A stretch of 22,162 nucleotides of DNA from Myxococcales bacterium (GTDB lineage: Bacteria > Myxococcota > Polyangia > Fen-1088): the NCBI GenBank assembly GCA_003155465.1, contig PMCR01000134.1, forward strand, positions 1 to 22,162. Direction: 5' to 3'. The position numbers and the translations under genes are program-made. Positions within the stretch are counted from its first letter, which is position 1; every line of letters begins with the position of its first letter. Of this stretch, positions 8,276 to 15,838 are shown in pieces. Under the pieces are notes generated by a model. It saw only the letters and a list, made by a program, of their open reading frames with translations, searched no databases and had not been told where the DNA came from.

Positions 8276-8285
8276 GGCGTTGCTC

Positions 8286-9896
8286 CTAGAAGTCGTAGCT
8301 GAGTCCTGCTGACAGCTCCCAGTAGCCAAGGGAGCGGTTCTCGTCGACGTTGTAAAGAAGGTAGTGCGCCCTGGCCCGGGCCAGGGCGGCGAAGCCACCC
8401 CAAAGCCGGTAGCGAACTCCGGCCACCAGGCCCGGCGAGAAGGTTGAGAAGTATTGGTCGGGGATGGTTCGATCCTCGAACTTCCGGCCAAGCAGCAGGT
8501 AGGCCAGGCGCAGGCCCGCGTAGGGAAACAAGCGGTTGTCCCACAGCGGCCACTCGGACGCCAGCGACATACCGGCGGTGAATTCGGAAAAACGGAAAGG
8601 CAGAGGCGTGTCGAGGCGGGTGACCTGGCCGCGGGCACTGCCGCCGGCGAGATCCAGGGCCAGAAGCCAGCCGCGGCGAAAGAAATTGCGCACCTGCAGT
8701 TCGGCGGAAAGGAGACCCGTGGGCGGGAACAGACCGTCGCGCGTGGGGGCGTCGAAAAACGCCTGCACTGTCACGCCCAGAGCGAGGCTGAGTTTGACGT
8801 CTTGATCCCGGCGGCCGCCCTTGATCGGATCGTCGGAGAACGGGGCGTCGCGCAGGCGAGATTCGTCCAGAGTGTGGAGTTGGCCCTCGGCCACGCGGAT
8901 CTCGCCGATGCGCAGGCGATCGGCCAGCCGACGGCGCACGCGGTACCGACCGGGTGGCAGCGCGATCTGTCGGTCGGCGTCGGCGGGCTTGACCACCTCG
9001 GCGGCAATGAAGCCGCTCGCGTCGATAAGATAGTACGTCCCGGCGGGCGCTGAGGCCGGCACATACAGGCCTTCACGGCGGCTGGTCAGGTCGGTGAGCA
9101 CCAGATCGGCGTTGCCCTTGAGGTCGAAACTGAAAGTCGGGTGCTGGGCACCCGCCGCGCTCTCGGCCGTTTCCGCCACGGTGCGCGCGTAGGCGTAGGC
9201 GTAGGCCTCAGACAAGGTCACGCGCCGGTCGCCCGAGCGGTCCGCGTCGCCGCGCAGACCGCTCACTAGGTACTGCGAGAAATAGCTGCCGCCAATTTCG
9301 TCCGATTCTTGCGCCTCCTCATCTGCGCTGGCTGAGGAAAGCAGCACCAGGCCGCGCGTCTCTTGCGAGCCGGTGGCTTCGATCTCGAAGGCCGGCGCAC
9401 GGCGCGCACCTTTGCCGCGCGTGACGATCCCCGAGTGGCAGGAGTCGAAGATGCCCACGCGGATGTTAGCCGGCGCTGCGGCCAGCCGCGCTTTCACGGC
9501 GGCGAAGCTCAAGCGTGAGTTGCCCAGGCGCAGGTCTCCGTCCTTGGCGTGGCCCGAGTAGTAGACGATGAGGACCGTGCGCTCGCCGTGGCTTTGCGCT
9601 GCGGCGATGCGCGATTCCAGCGAGGCCAGGGAACCCAGCAGCTCATCCGCGCGCCGGTTGATCAGGAGATCAGAATCGCCAGGTGCCACGCCGCCCAACT
9701 GGGTCAGCACCGCATGGAAACGCCGGGCATCCTCTGAGGCAAAGAGCAGAGGGCGTGTGTCAGCGCCGCCGACATCGTTGCCGGCCACCAGAGCAAAACG
9801 CCGTTGGGCGGAGGCAAGGGCGGGCGTCAGCAGGAGCGCCAGGAAGAGCCCCACCCGCGGTCCTGCGCGGGTCAGATGTCGGCCCGCGCGTCTCAT
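8286..9896 (-). CDS. Exported caspase-like (peptidase C14) protease with C-terminal beta-barrel
   Basis: A 536-residue protein. The ATG at 9896-9894 overlaps the anti-sigma stop (ATGA), and a signal peptide follows directly (hydrophobic VGLFLALLLTPALASA, cleavage after Ala30). Residues 32 to about 260 form a caspase-like fold: FALVAGND, then YYSGHAKDG with catalytic His116 and FDSCHSG with catalytic Cys153. An EF-hand-like acidic loop (DADRSGD, residues 217-223) may bind calcium. Residues ~275-350 look like a small beta-sandwich ending in LPPGRYRVRR, PEGA/carboxypeptidase-regulatory-like. Residues ~365-536 alternate hydrophobic and polar strands rich in Gly and aromatics, and the protein ends SYDF with the terminal Phe typical of outer-membrane barrels. 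Both catalytic residues are intact. Periplasmic or surface location is inferred from the signal peptide and barrel. Possible targets are the anti-sigma factor or the two lipoproteins. Confidence 0.88.
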   Translation of the reverse strand: MRRAGRHLTRAGPRVGLFLALLLTPALASAQRRFALVAGNDVGGADTRPLLFASEDARRFHAVLTQLGGVAPGDSDLLINRRADELLGSLASLESRIAAAQSHGERTVLIVYYSGHAKDGDLRLGNSRLSFAAVKARLAAAPANIRVGIFDSCHSGIVTRGKGARRAPAFEIEATGSQETRGLVLLSSASADEEAQESDEIGGSYFSQYLVSGLRGDADRSGDRRVTLSEAYAYAYARTVAETAESAAGAQHPTFSFDLKGNADLVLTDLTSRREGLYVPASAPAGTYYLIDASGFIAAEVVKPADADRQIALPPGRYRVRRRLADRLRIGEIRVAEGQLHTLDESRLRDAPFSDDPIKGGRRDQDVKLSLALGVTVQAFFDAPTRDGLFPPTGLLSAELQVRNFFRRGWLLALDLAGGSARGQVTRLDTPLPFRFSEFTAGMSLASEWPLWDNRLFPYAGLRLAYLLLGRKFEDRTIPDQYFSTFSPGLVAGVRYRLWGGFAALARARAHYLLYNVDENRSLGYWELSAGLSYDF

Positions 9897-10726
9897 GGCT
9901 TGTAGAAGAGCCAAGTGAACGGCCGCACGTCGATGCGGCCCTCGAAAGAGGGCGTGGGCAGTGCGCCCAAGTCACCTTTCGCCTGTGCATGCGCGTCGCG
10001 CACTGACTTCTTGACCGCTGCCCCGTCGAGCGGACGCCCAGCCAGGAAAAGAAACACGCGTTCCCGGCCTGAGCCCGTCAGTTCCAGGCTGTCGGGCAGG
10101 AAGGTGACATGTTGGGTAGGACCGACCAGAAGCGAGCCGCCGTCTTCGGGGTAGAGAGCCGAGACCTCACCCGCGTCGTCCACCGAGACGGCAGCCAGGT
10201 AGGAAGGGGCTGCGGTGTTGTAGCCGAGGCGGATTCGCTCCCCCGGTTGCAGCGTGGTCGTTCCGGTCGGCGGCAGCGAGCGCTGCGCCCCGCCTGCGGC
10301 CGAGGCAATGCGCGCCACCGCAGAAATGCCTCCCTTGGTTTGATTGGAACCGGCGTGAAGGCCGACGTCCCGTACTCGCAGATCGCCCACCTTTTCGGAG
10401 GGTCGCAGGAGCAACACCATCACGGCGGCTGCCGCCACCAGGCCGAACGCGCCGCCCACGGCCCAGCGTCGGTTTGCACGCGGACGCGGGACGCGGCAGG
10501 CTCGCTCCACCCCCCCGGCGAAGCGCTCGAACGGGATGTCGCGTTCGAACTGGCGCTCCTCTTCTTGCAGCAGGCGCAGTTTGGCCCGGCAGGACCCGCA
10601 TTCGGCGGCGTGGTGGGCGATTTCTTCCTGCGTCTCTCCCGATAATTCACCCGCGCGAAAACGGCGCAGGCGGAGCTCGCCCAAATGCAGGGCGGGAGAA
10701 CCAGCTTCGCTGTTGACGAGAGTCAT
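9893..10726 (-). CDS. Zinc-finger anti-sigma factor with DUF4384-like periplasmic domain
   Basis: A 277-residue protein. The ATG at 10726-10724 overlaps the sigma-factor stop (ATGA) and has AAGGAG eight bases upstream. The N-terminus carries a ZAS-type anti-sigma motif, His39-x3-Cys43-x2-Cys46 (HAAECGSC), expected to bind zinc and hold the ECF sigma factor. One transmembrane helix spans about residues 88-107. The periplasmic part contains TKGG followed by a stretch I assign to DUF4384: GERIRLGYN, then SYLAAVSVDDAGEVSALYP and a strand ending in FLFLAGRPLDG. DUF4384 is often found fused to or beside caspase-like proteases. Here it sits on the anti-sigma factor, and the protease is the next gene. 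The topology puts the domain in the same compartment as the protease. The DUF4384 assignment is by eye. Confidence 0.85.
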   Translation of the reverse strand: MTLVNSEAGSPALHLGELRLRRFRAGELSGETQEEIAHHAAECGSCRAKLRLLQEEERQFERDIPFERFAGGVERACRVPRPRANRRWAVGGAFGLVAAAAVMVLLLRPSEKVGDLRVRDVGLHAGSNQTKGGISAVARIASAAGGAQRSLPPTGTTTLQPGERIRLGYNTAAPSYLAAVSVDDAGEVSALYPEDGGSLLVGPTQHVTFLPDSLELTGSGRERVFLFLAGRPLDGAAVKKSVRDAHAQAKGDLGALPTPSFEGRIDVRPFTWLFYKP

Positions 10727-11268
10727 GTGGAGAACTCCTTGCCGCACAGGGTTGCGAACGCTTGCAGACGCTTGCGCACCGTCGGCACAGACCGGCCGAG
10801 CAGCGCCGCCACCTCATCGAGAGTCATGTCGTCCAGGTGGTAGTGGATGGCTGCGGCTTGGGTTTCTGTGTCGACCAACGCAAGCATCTTGCCCACCAGC
10901 TCACGCATCTCGAAGACCTGCGGTCGCTCGTCCTTGGTCGCTTGTGCGCGGACTTCGCGCTCGTACCGGCCGCGCCATCCCGCCCGCTCAGACCGAATGA
11001 GATTGAGGCAGTGGTGAGTGGCGATCTTCATCAGCCAAGTCAGCGGTGAGGCTTCGGCGCGAAACCCCGCGTAGTGTTGCAGCGCCTTGGCGAACACGTC
11101 CTGCATGGCGTCCTCGGCCTGGCTACGGTCCCTGAGCAGATACGCGCATCGGTGAAAGACGCTGGCACCGTACCTCTGGTAAAGTTCGCGCAGCTCGGAC
11201 CTGGAGTCGGGTGCCGCCGGCTGCTCGCCGGCAATCACCCGGAAACGCGGTGTTTGGCGCCCGACCAT
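10723..11268 (-). CDS. ECF-family RNA polymerase sigma factor
   Basis: A 181-residue group 4 (ECF) sigma factor. Region 2 is clear: ELYQRYGASVFHRCAYLL, then SQAEDAMQDVFAKAL and TWLMKIATHHCLNLIR for -10 recognition. Region 4 contains the helix-turn-helix MTLDEVAALLGRSVPTVRKR that contacts the -35 element. Length is typical for the family, with no extra C-terminal domain. The gene starts 2 bases after the lipoprotein A stop, without a clear ribosome-binding site of its own, and overlaps the anti-sigma gene by four bases. This gives co-translation and a fixed ratio of sigma to anti-sigma. Cognate anti-sigma control is strongly implied by this arrangement. A candidate promoter for it lies upstream of lipoprotein A. 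Confidence 0.95.
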   Translation of the reverse strand: MVGRQTPRFRVIAGEQPAAPDSRSELRELYQRYGASVFHRCAYLLRDRSQAEDAMQDVFAKALQHYAGFRAEASPLTWLMKIATHHCLNLIRSERAGWRGRYEREVRAQATKDERPQVFEMRELVGKMLALVDTETQAAAIHYHLDDMTLDEVAALLGRSVPTVRKRLQAFATLCGKEFST

Positions 11269-11270
11269 GA

Positions 11271-12344
11271 CTACTGCAGCGTCGAGTACTCGACCGTCGG
11301 GAAAACGCAGGAAGTTTCCGCGCCCCAGCTATCGCTGCCTGGCCAGCTACCCTGCTTGTAGACGCTGGCGTAGTTCTGGTCCCAGCATTCGCTGAGCGAG
11401 AAAACCGCGATGCCCTCGGGCGTCTTGAGTTGTACGTCAGCGCGGCCGTCGCCCGTGAACTGCCAGCGGCTGCGCACCACCGCGCGGTCCCACACCTGGG
11501 TGGCTGGGTCGGACGCGATGGCGACGAAGTCCATGCTGCCCGGGCCGCGGGGCTGCTGGGCAAAGGCGTAGTTCGCATCGACCCGGTTGCCGGGTCGATT
11601 GTCGTCTTTGACCTGGCGGAACTGGGCCGTGATGCTGACCGGATCCGCCGCGCTCATCTGTTCGTAGCTGTAGTCCGCCTTGCCCACATTGTCGTCGGGG
11701 CTGGGCAGGGTGGCGCGGGCGTCCCAGTCGAGGGTGAAACTGCCCGTGCCGAAGCGCTCGACCTCGCGGCCGCTCGGGTTGAGAGCGGGTTTGTGCGTGC
11801 CGGATAGCACGATGACGAACGCGGCGGTTGGATCAGTGCGCGGCCTGCCCTCGAACTTGTACTGGTAGAAATGCGGGGCAACCCGCGTAATGGTCACTTT
11901 CCAGGCGACCGGGTCGAGCGGATCTTCCCATGGGCCCCACACCGCCTCGTCCTGTGTGATCGAAGTGGGCGGGTACTTCACGATTAGGTTGACCAGCCCG
12001 CCCACAGCCAGGGCGCCCCCGTTAACGGTTGCGGTCACCGCGCGCGTAGTGGTGTACCACTCGGCTTTCTCGCCGAGCAGGGCCTGACGCGTGGATTCGA
12101 CGCTCAGCGCCTGAACGCTGCTCGCCGCGCCAGGCATGCTCAAGGTGACGGTCGCAGCACGGGGAACGCCCTTGCGAAACTGGTCCGCTTCTCCCTCATT
12201 GGCAGGAAGACACCCTGTGGTGCCTGTAAACGCTGCGCCGCTACACGTGCCAGCAGGTGCTTGTCCCTCACTGGCAGGAAAACACCCCGTAGTGCTCGCC
12301 ACAGCGGCGAGCGAGATGCAAAGGCCGGCTATGGAACGTGTCAT
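11271..12344 (-). CDS. Lipoprotein A, first gene of the ECF operon
   Basis: A 357-residue predicted lipoprotein. The frame is open to 12377, but the ATG at 12344-12342 has AAAGGAG eight bases upstream and gives a proper signal peptide (MTRS, hydrophobic IAGLCISLAAVAS). The lipid-attachment site would be Cys21 in STTGC, a less canonical lipobox. A near-copy, TGTTGC, recurs 24 residues later because of an internal duplication. The mature protein is strand-rich with no nameable domain. It shares motifs with lipoprotein B: EWYTTTR followed by NGG, WGPW, and a C-terminal ECWDQN plus a later Cys. Being first in an operon with a sigma/anti-sigma pair is unusual for a lipoprotein and suggests it is a major output or a sensor partner of the circuit. 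Confidence 0.82.
   Translation of the reverse strand: MTRSIAGLCISLAAVASTTGCFPASEGQAPAGTCSGAAFTGTTGCLPANEGEADQFRKGVPRAATVTLSMPGAASSVQALSVESTRQALLGEKAEWYTTTRAVTATVNGGALAVGGLVNLIVKYPPTSITQDEAVWGPWEDPLDPVAWKVTITRVAPHFYQYKFEGRPRTDPTAAFVIVLSGTHKPALNPSGREVERFGTGSFTLDWDARATLPSPDDNVGKADYSYEQMSAADPVSITAQFRQVKDDNRPGNRVDANYAFAQQPRGPGSMDFVAIASDPATQVWDRAVVRSRWQFTGDGRADVQLKTPEGIAVFSLSECWDQNYASVYKQGSWPGSDSWGAETSCVFPTVEYSTLQ
12192..12296. repeat. Imperfect direct repeat, 72-bp offset, around the lipoprotein A lipobox
   Basis: TCCCTCATTGGCAGGAAGAC at 12192 recurs as TCCCTCACTGGCAGGAAAAC at 12264, and the similarity continues for about 33 bases in each copy. The 72-base offset equals 24 codons. It encodes TTGCFPASEGQA followed by TTGCLPANEGEA, so the lipobox-like TTGC is duplicated in frame. 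Confidence 0.8.
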
Positions 12345-12384
12345 TTGTCGCTCTCCTTTCACAGCAAACAGACACACCTATGGC

Positions 12385-12409
12385 GTCGCAGGCAAAGAAG
12401 GAATTTTCC
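12385..12409 (-). promoter_or_regulatory. Candidate ECF-type promoter of the five-gene operon
   Basis: On the minus strand GGAAA (12409-12405) is separated by 16 bases from CGAC (12388-12385), resembling the GGAAC-N16-CGTC pattern common to ECF-dependent promoters. The likely start lies near 12377, leaving a ~33-base leader to the ATG at 12344. Autoregulation by the operon's own sigma factor is inferred. Confidence 0.35.
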
Positions 12410-12434
12410 GACGGGAGGCAAACTGTTCGGTGCT

Positions 12435-13259
12435 CTAGCCTTGCCCCAGCTTGCTGGCCGCGCGCGTCGCTTCCTCGACACCGCTGGCCAGAGCGTGGCG
12501 CACGCAGCCTTCTTCCATCTTTGAAAGTCCCGCGATGGTGCAGCCACCTGGCGTGGTCACCTGATCCCTCAATACCGCCGGATGGGTACCCGTCTGCAGC
12601 ACCATGCGCGCCGAGCCTTGCAGCATCTGGGCCGCCATGGAGATGGCCAGATCGCGGCGTAGACCCATTTTCACCGCGCCATCAGCCAACGATTCCAGCA
12701 CTAGAAAGGCAAAGGCCGGGCCGCTGCCTGAGAGCGCCGTCACCACATCCATCTGGGCCTCATCAACTTCCGTCGAGCGTCCCACGCTGCCAAATAGATC
12801 CAGCGCGAAGGCCATGGCGGCGTCGTTGGTTCCCTTGCCACGGGAGAGCGCGGTCATGCCCTCGCCGATAAGAGCGGGAGTATTGGGCATGGCGCGGATG
12901 AGGGCGCTGGCTGGGAGCCAGTGGGCGAGTTGCTGCAAGCGCAGCCCGGCTGCGATACTGATGACGACCTTGCCGGAGAGAGCTTCTCGCATCGCATCGG
13001 TGTTGAGCACGGCACCCACTTGATGAGGCTTCACGCAGACCAAAGCCACGGTGGCGGCGCGCGCTGCTTCCAGGTTGTCGGTCGTGGTGCGGATGCCGTG
13101 GCGATTGGCCAGGTCAGCCAGGGCGTCGGTACGCAGGTCGGACGCCAACACCTGCGAGGGAGCCAGCTTGCCTGCGCGCAGAATCCCACGCAGGATGGCC
13201 TCGCCCATGGTACCGGCGCCAATCAGAGTCAGGGTCTTGTTTCCTTCTAAGATGCTCAC
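12435..13259 (-). CDS. proC: Pyrroline-5-carboxylate reductase (ProC)
   Basis: ProC reduces 1-pyrroline-5-carboxylate to L-proline with NAD(P)H, the last step of proline synthesis, in the cytoplasm. The 274-residue protein has the N-terminal Rossmann motif LTLIGAGTMGEAI, the family region VKPHQVGAVL, a middle segment MPNTPALIGEGMTAL, and the C-terminal signature TTPGGCTIAGL. All are typical of ProC, and the length is normal (about 270). Translation begins at GTG (13259-13257) with no strong ribosome-binding site. The gene is divergent from proB, 49 bases away, so all three proline genes share one control region. It lies 90 bases upstream of lipoprotein A on the same strand and is probably a separate transcription unit. 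Confidence 0.96.
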   Translation of the reverse strand: MSILEGNKTLTLIGAGTMGEAILRGILRAGKLAPSQVLASDLRTDALADLANRHGIRTTTDNLEAARAATVALVCVKPHQVGAVLNTDAMREALSGKVVISIAAGLRLQQLAHWLPASALIRAMPNTPALIGEGMTALSRGKGTNDAAMAFALDLFGSVGRSTEVDEAQMDVVTALSGSGPAFAFLVLESLADGAVKMGLRRDLAISMAAQMLQGSARMVLQTGTHPAVLRDQVTTPGGCTIAGLSKMEEGCVRHALASGVEEATRAASKLGQG

Positions 13260-13308
13260 AGCCGCATTACCACACGAACCAAGGCCAAGGTAAAGTCAGA
13301 CCTTCCTC

Positions 13309-14490
13309 ATGAGCCCCACTCCGTTCAGCGGCCGCGCCGCCCTCGCCGAGAGCCACCGTCTGGTGGTGAAGTTGGGCACCCATGTCGTCATCGGGGACGG
13401 CGGGGATGTCGCCACCCTACGCGTGATGAATCTCGTCGAAAGTCTGGCACGGCAGCGTCGGGGTGGTCGCGACGTGGTGCTGGTTTCAAGCGGCGCGGTG
13501 GGCATGGGCATGCGCCTGCTTTGCCTGCAGCAGCGCCCGCGTTCTCTGGGCCTGCGCCAGGCCTGCGCGGCAGTGGGGCAGGGCCACCTCATGGGTCTTT
13601 ACACCAAGGCCTTTGCGGAATTCGGCGTGGTCGCAGCCCAGGTCCTCCTCACCCACGAAGATCTCGCCGACCGGGACCGCGCGCTTTGCCTGCGCACCAC
13701 CCTGATGCGGTTGCTTGAACTTGGAACCATTCCAGTCCTCAACGAGAACGACAGTGTCAGCGTGCGCGAGTTGGTCGAGCACCGGCGCCGCGAGGGCGAA
13801 GCGGCCCCCCAGCCGGTCTTCGGCGACAACGACGGCCTGTCGGCGCACGTGGCAGTGGCTTTGGACGCAGATCTACTGGTGATGCTGAGCAACGTGGACG
13901 GGCTCTACACGGCCAATCCGGCGCTGGATCCCAACGCCCAGCGGGTGGCCGAGCTGCCTTCTGTCGATGAGCAAGCCCTGGCGCGGGCCATGGGCGCTTC
14001 CAGCGGCGGAACCGGCGGCATGGGCAGCAAGCTGGAAGCGGCCCGGCTGGCCACGGCCGAGGGCACCGTGGTGGTGATTGCCAACGGAGGCATGCCGGAT
14101 GTGCTCGACAAGATCCTGGCCGGCGACGACGTGGGCACCCTGATTCCTCCGGTGGAGTGGCGTCCCGCGCGCTGGCGGCACATTGCAGTTTCGGGTCGAA
14201 AGCAGGGCGCGTTGGTGGTCAACCAAGGCGCGCTGCGGGCGCTGATGGAGCGCAAGGCGTCGCTTCTGCCCATCGGATTGGTGGCGGTGGAGGGCAGCTT
14301 CGACAAAGGTGAGCTGGTGGAGATCCGTGATGGCAGCGGCCGCGTACTTGGCCGCGGTCTGGTCAACTACGACGCCGACGCCTGCCGCAAGCTGGCGGGT
14401 CGGCACAGCGACGAGATCGACACCATCCTCGGGTACCGCGGCTATGATGCAATCATCACGCGCGACAACCTGGTGATGGGCGCGGTTTGA
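13309..14490 (+). CDS. proB: Glutamate 5-kinase (ProB) with PUA domain
   Basis: ProB phosphorylates L-glutamate with ATP to gamma-glutamyl phosphate, the committed and usually proline-inhibited step. The 393-residue protein contains the amino-acid kinase domain with VVKLGTHVV (Lys21 region, ATP), SSGAVGMGM, LNENDSVS and FGDNDGLSAHVA (glutamate and phosphate binding), and GTGGMGSKL. A C-terminal PUA domain follows from about residue 285 (HIAVSGRKQGALVVN to the Arg/His-rich end). Glu-kinases with PUA are about 367 residues in E. coli, so this one is slightly longer. The ATG at 13309 lacks a strong ribosome-binding site. proA follows after 40 bases, so the two are probably co-transcribed. Confidence 0.96.
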   Translation: MSPTPFSGRAALAESHRLVVKLGTHVVIGDGGDVATLRVMNLVESLARQRRGGRDVVLVSSGAVGMGMRLLCLQQRPRSLGLRQACAAVGQGHLMGLYTKAFAEFGVVAAQVLLTHEDLADRDRALCLRTTLMRLLELGTIPVLNENDSVSVRELVEHRRREGEAAPQPVFGDNDGLSAHVAVALDADLLVMLSNVDGLYTANPALDPNAQRVAELPSVDEQALARAMGASSGGTGGMGSKLEAARLATAEGTVVVIANGGMPDVLDKILAGDDVGTLIPPVEWRPARWRHIAVSGRKQGALVVNQGALRALMERKASLLPIGLVAVEGSFDKGELVEIRDGSGRVLGRGLVNYDADACRKLAGRHSDEIDTILGYRGYDAIITRDNLVMGAV

Positions 14491-14530
14491 GCGCGCTGGC
14501 GGCCAGGCCAGATCCAAGTAATACTGAGTC

Positions 14531-15838
14531 ATGGACCTGCGAGAAAGCTTGATTGCGGCGCGCGCGGCGGCCCGGCGGCTGGCGGCGTTGACCGGACCCG
14601 AACGCAGCCGCCTGCTGGCCGATTTTGCCGAGGCCCTGGCCAAACCCGAGGCGCGCACAGCCGTGCTCGAAGCAAACGCTCGCGACATGGCCAGTGCGCG
14701 CGAAGAAGAAGCGGCCGGTCGCCTCGGCTCATCCCTGGTCAAGCGGCTGCTGCTCGACGACAAGAAGCTCGACACCACCATCGACGGCATCCGGCAGCTG
14801 GCGGACATGCCGGAATTGGTCGGCCGGACGCTCAACCACCGGGCGCTCGACCACGGGCTGATTCTCAAGCGCGTGAGCTGTCCGCTCGGCCTGCTGGGTG
14901 TGGTGTTCGAGGCGCGCCCTGATGCTCTTGTGCAGATCACCAGCCTGGCCTGGAAGAGCGGCAACGCGGTGGCGCTCAAGGGGGGCCGCGAGGCCAGCGC
15001 CAGCAACCGTGCGCTCTGCGCGGTTGCCCATGAGGTTCTTGCCGCTCACGGTATCGACACCTGCGCGATGGTGCTGCTGGAGGATCGGGCCGAAGTGGAC
15101 GCGCTTCTGACCATGGACGATTTGGTCGAACTCGTGATTGCGCGCGGCTCGTCGTCGTTCATTCGCCATGTGCGTAGCCACACGCGCATCCCGGTGATGG
15201 CCCACGCCGACGGCATCTGTCACATGTACCTGCACGCGGCCGCGGATCCGGCCATGGCCGCGCGTCTGGTTGTGGACGCCAAGTGCAGCTACCCGGCGGC
15301 GTGCAATGCCGTCGAAACCCTATTGTGGGATCCGGAGGCCACTGTGGCGCTGGACAGTTGCGTGTCGGCCCTGTCCGCCCAGGGAGTGGAGTTGCGCGGC
15401 TGCAAAGAAACCCGCAAGCGCCATCCCCAAATGATCGCCACGACCGGGGCCGACTGGGACACAGAATACGGCGCTCTCATCCTCTCGATTCGGCAGGTGG
15501 CAGGCCTGGACCAGGCGCTGGCCCATATTGCCCGCCACGGCTCGCGTCACACTGACGTCATTGTGACCCAGGACCCGGTGGCCGCCGGCCGCTTCCTGGC
15601 CGAGGTGGACGCGGCCTGCGTGTTCCACAATGCCAGCAACCGCTTCTCCGACGGCTACCGTTTCGGCCTGGGTGCCGAGGTCGGCATCTCCACCGAGAAG
15701 TTGCACGCGCGCGGCCCGGTCGGTGTGGAGGGCCTGCTCACCTACCGCTGGCTGCTCTACGGTCGCGGCCAGTCGACCACCGAATACGGCCCCGGCGGCC
15801 GCCACTTTATCCACAAAGATCTGCCGGTTGACGGCTAG
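14531..15838 (+). CDS. proA: Gamma-glutamyl phosphate reductase (ProA)
   Basis: ProA reduces gamma-glutamyl phosphate with NADPH to glutamate semialdehyde, which cyclises to the ProC substrate. The 435-residue protein belongs to the aldehyde dehydrogenase superfamily. Recognisable segments are CPLGLLGVVFEARPDA, SGNAVALKGGREA, IARGSSSFI, and the catalytic loop CSYPAACNAVETLL with the likely nucleophile Cys258. Near the C-terminus are FHNASNRFSDGYRFGLGAE and GVEGLLTYRWLLYG. Length is close to the family norm. Together with proB and the divergent proC, it makes the window's proline pathway complete. Its TAG stop (15836-15838) interlocks with the stop of the convergent export-gate gene. Confidence 0.97.
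   Translation: MDLRESLIAARAAARRLAALTGPERSRLLADFAEALAKPEARTAVLEANARDMASAREEEAAGRLGSSLVKRLLLDDKKLDTTIDGIRQLADMPELVGRTLNHRALDHGLILKRVSCPLGLLGVVFEARPDALVQITSLAWKSGNAVALKGGREASASNRALCAVAHEVLAAHGIDTCAMVLLEDRAEVDALLTMDDLVELVIARGSSSFIRHVRSHTRIPVMAHADGICHMYLHAAADPAMAARLVVDAKCSYPAACNAVETLLWDPEATVALDSCVSALSAQGVELRGCKETRKRHPQMIATTGADWDTEYGALILSIRQVAGLDQALAHIARHGSRHTDVIVTQDPVAAGRFLAEVDAACVFHNASNRFSDGYRFGLGAEVGISTEKLHARGPVGVEGLLTYRWLLYGRGQSTTEYGPGGRHFIHKDLPVDG

Noticed and set aside
8276..8638. N-terminal extension of lipoprotein B to 8638
   Set aside because: The extension overlaps the protease barrel in another frame. The ATG at 8275 has a good ribosome-binding site and is followed at once by a lipoprotein signal peptide.
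9897..9914. TTG start of the caspase-like protein at 9914
   Set aside because: The ATG at 9896 forms an ATGA overlap with the anti-sigma stop, as at the previous junction, and leads directly into the signal peptide.
13873..15006. A 377-codon minus-strand open frame across proB-proA
   Set aside because: Antisense to two well-supported enzymes; no domain is recognisable and its composition is shadow-like.
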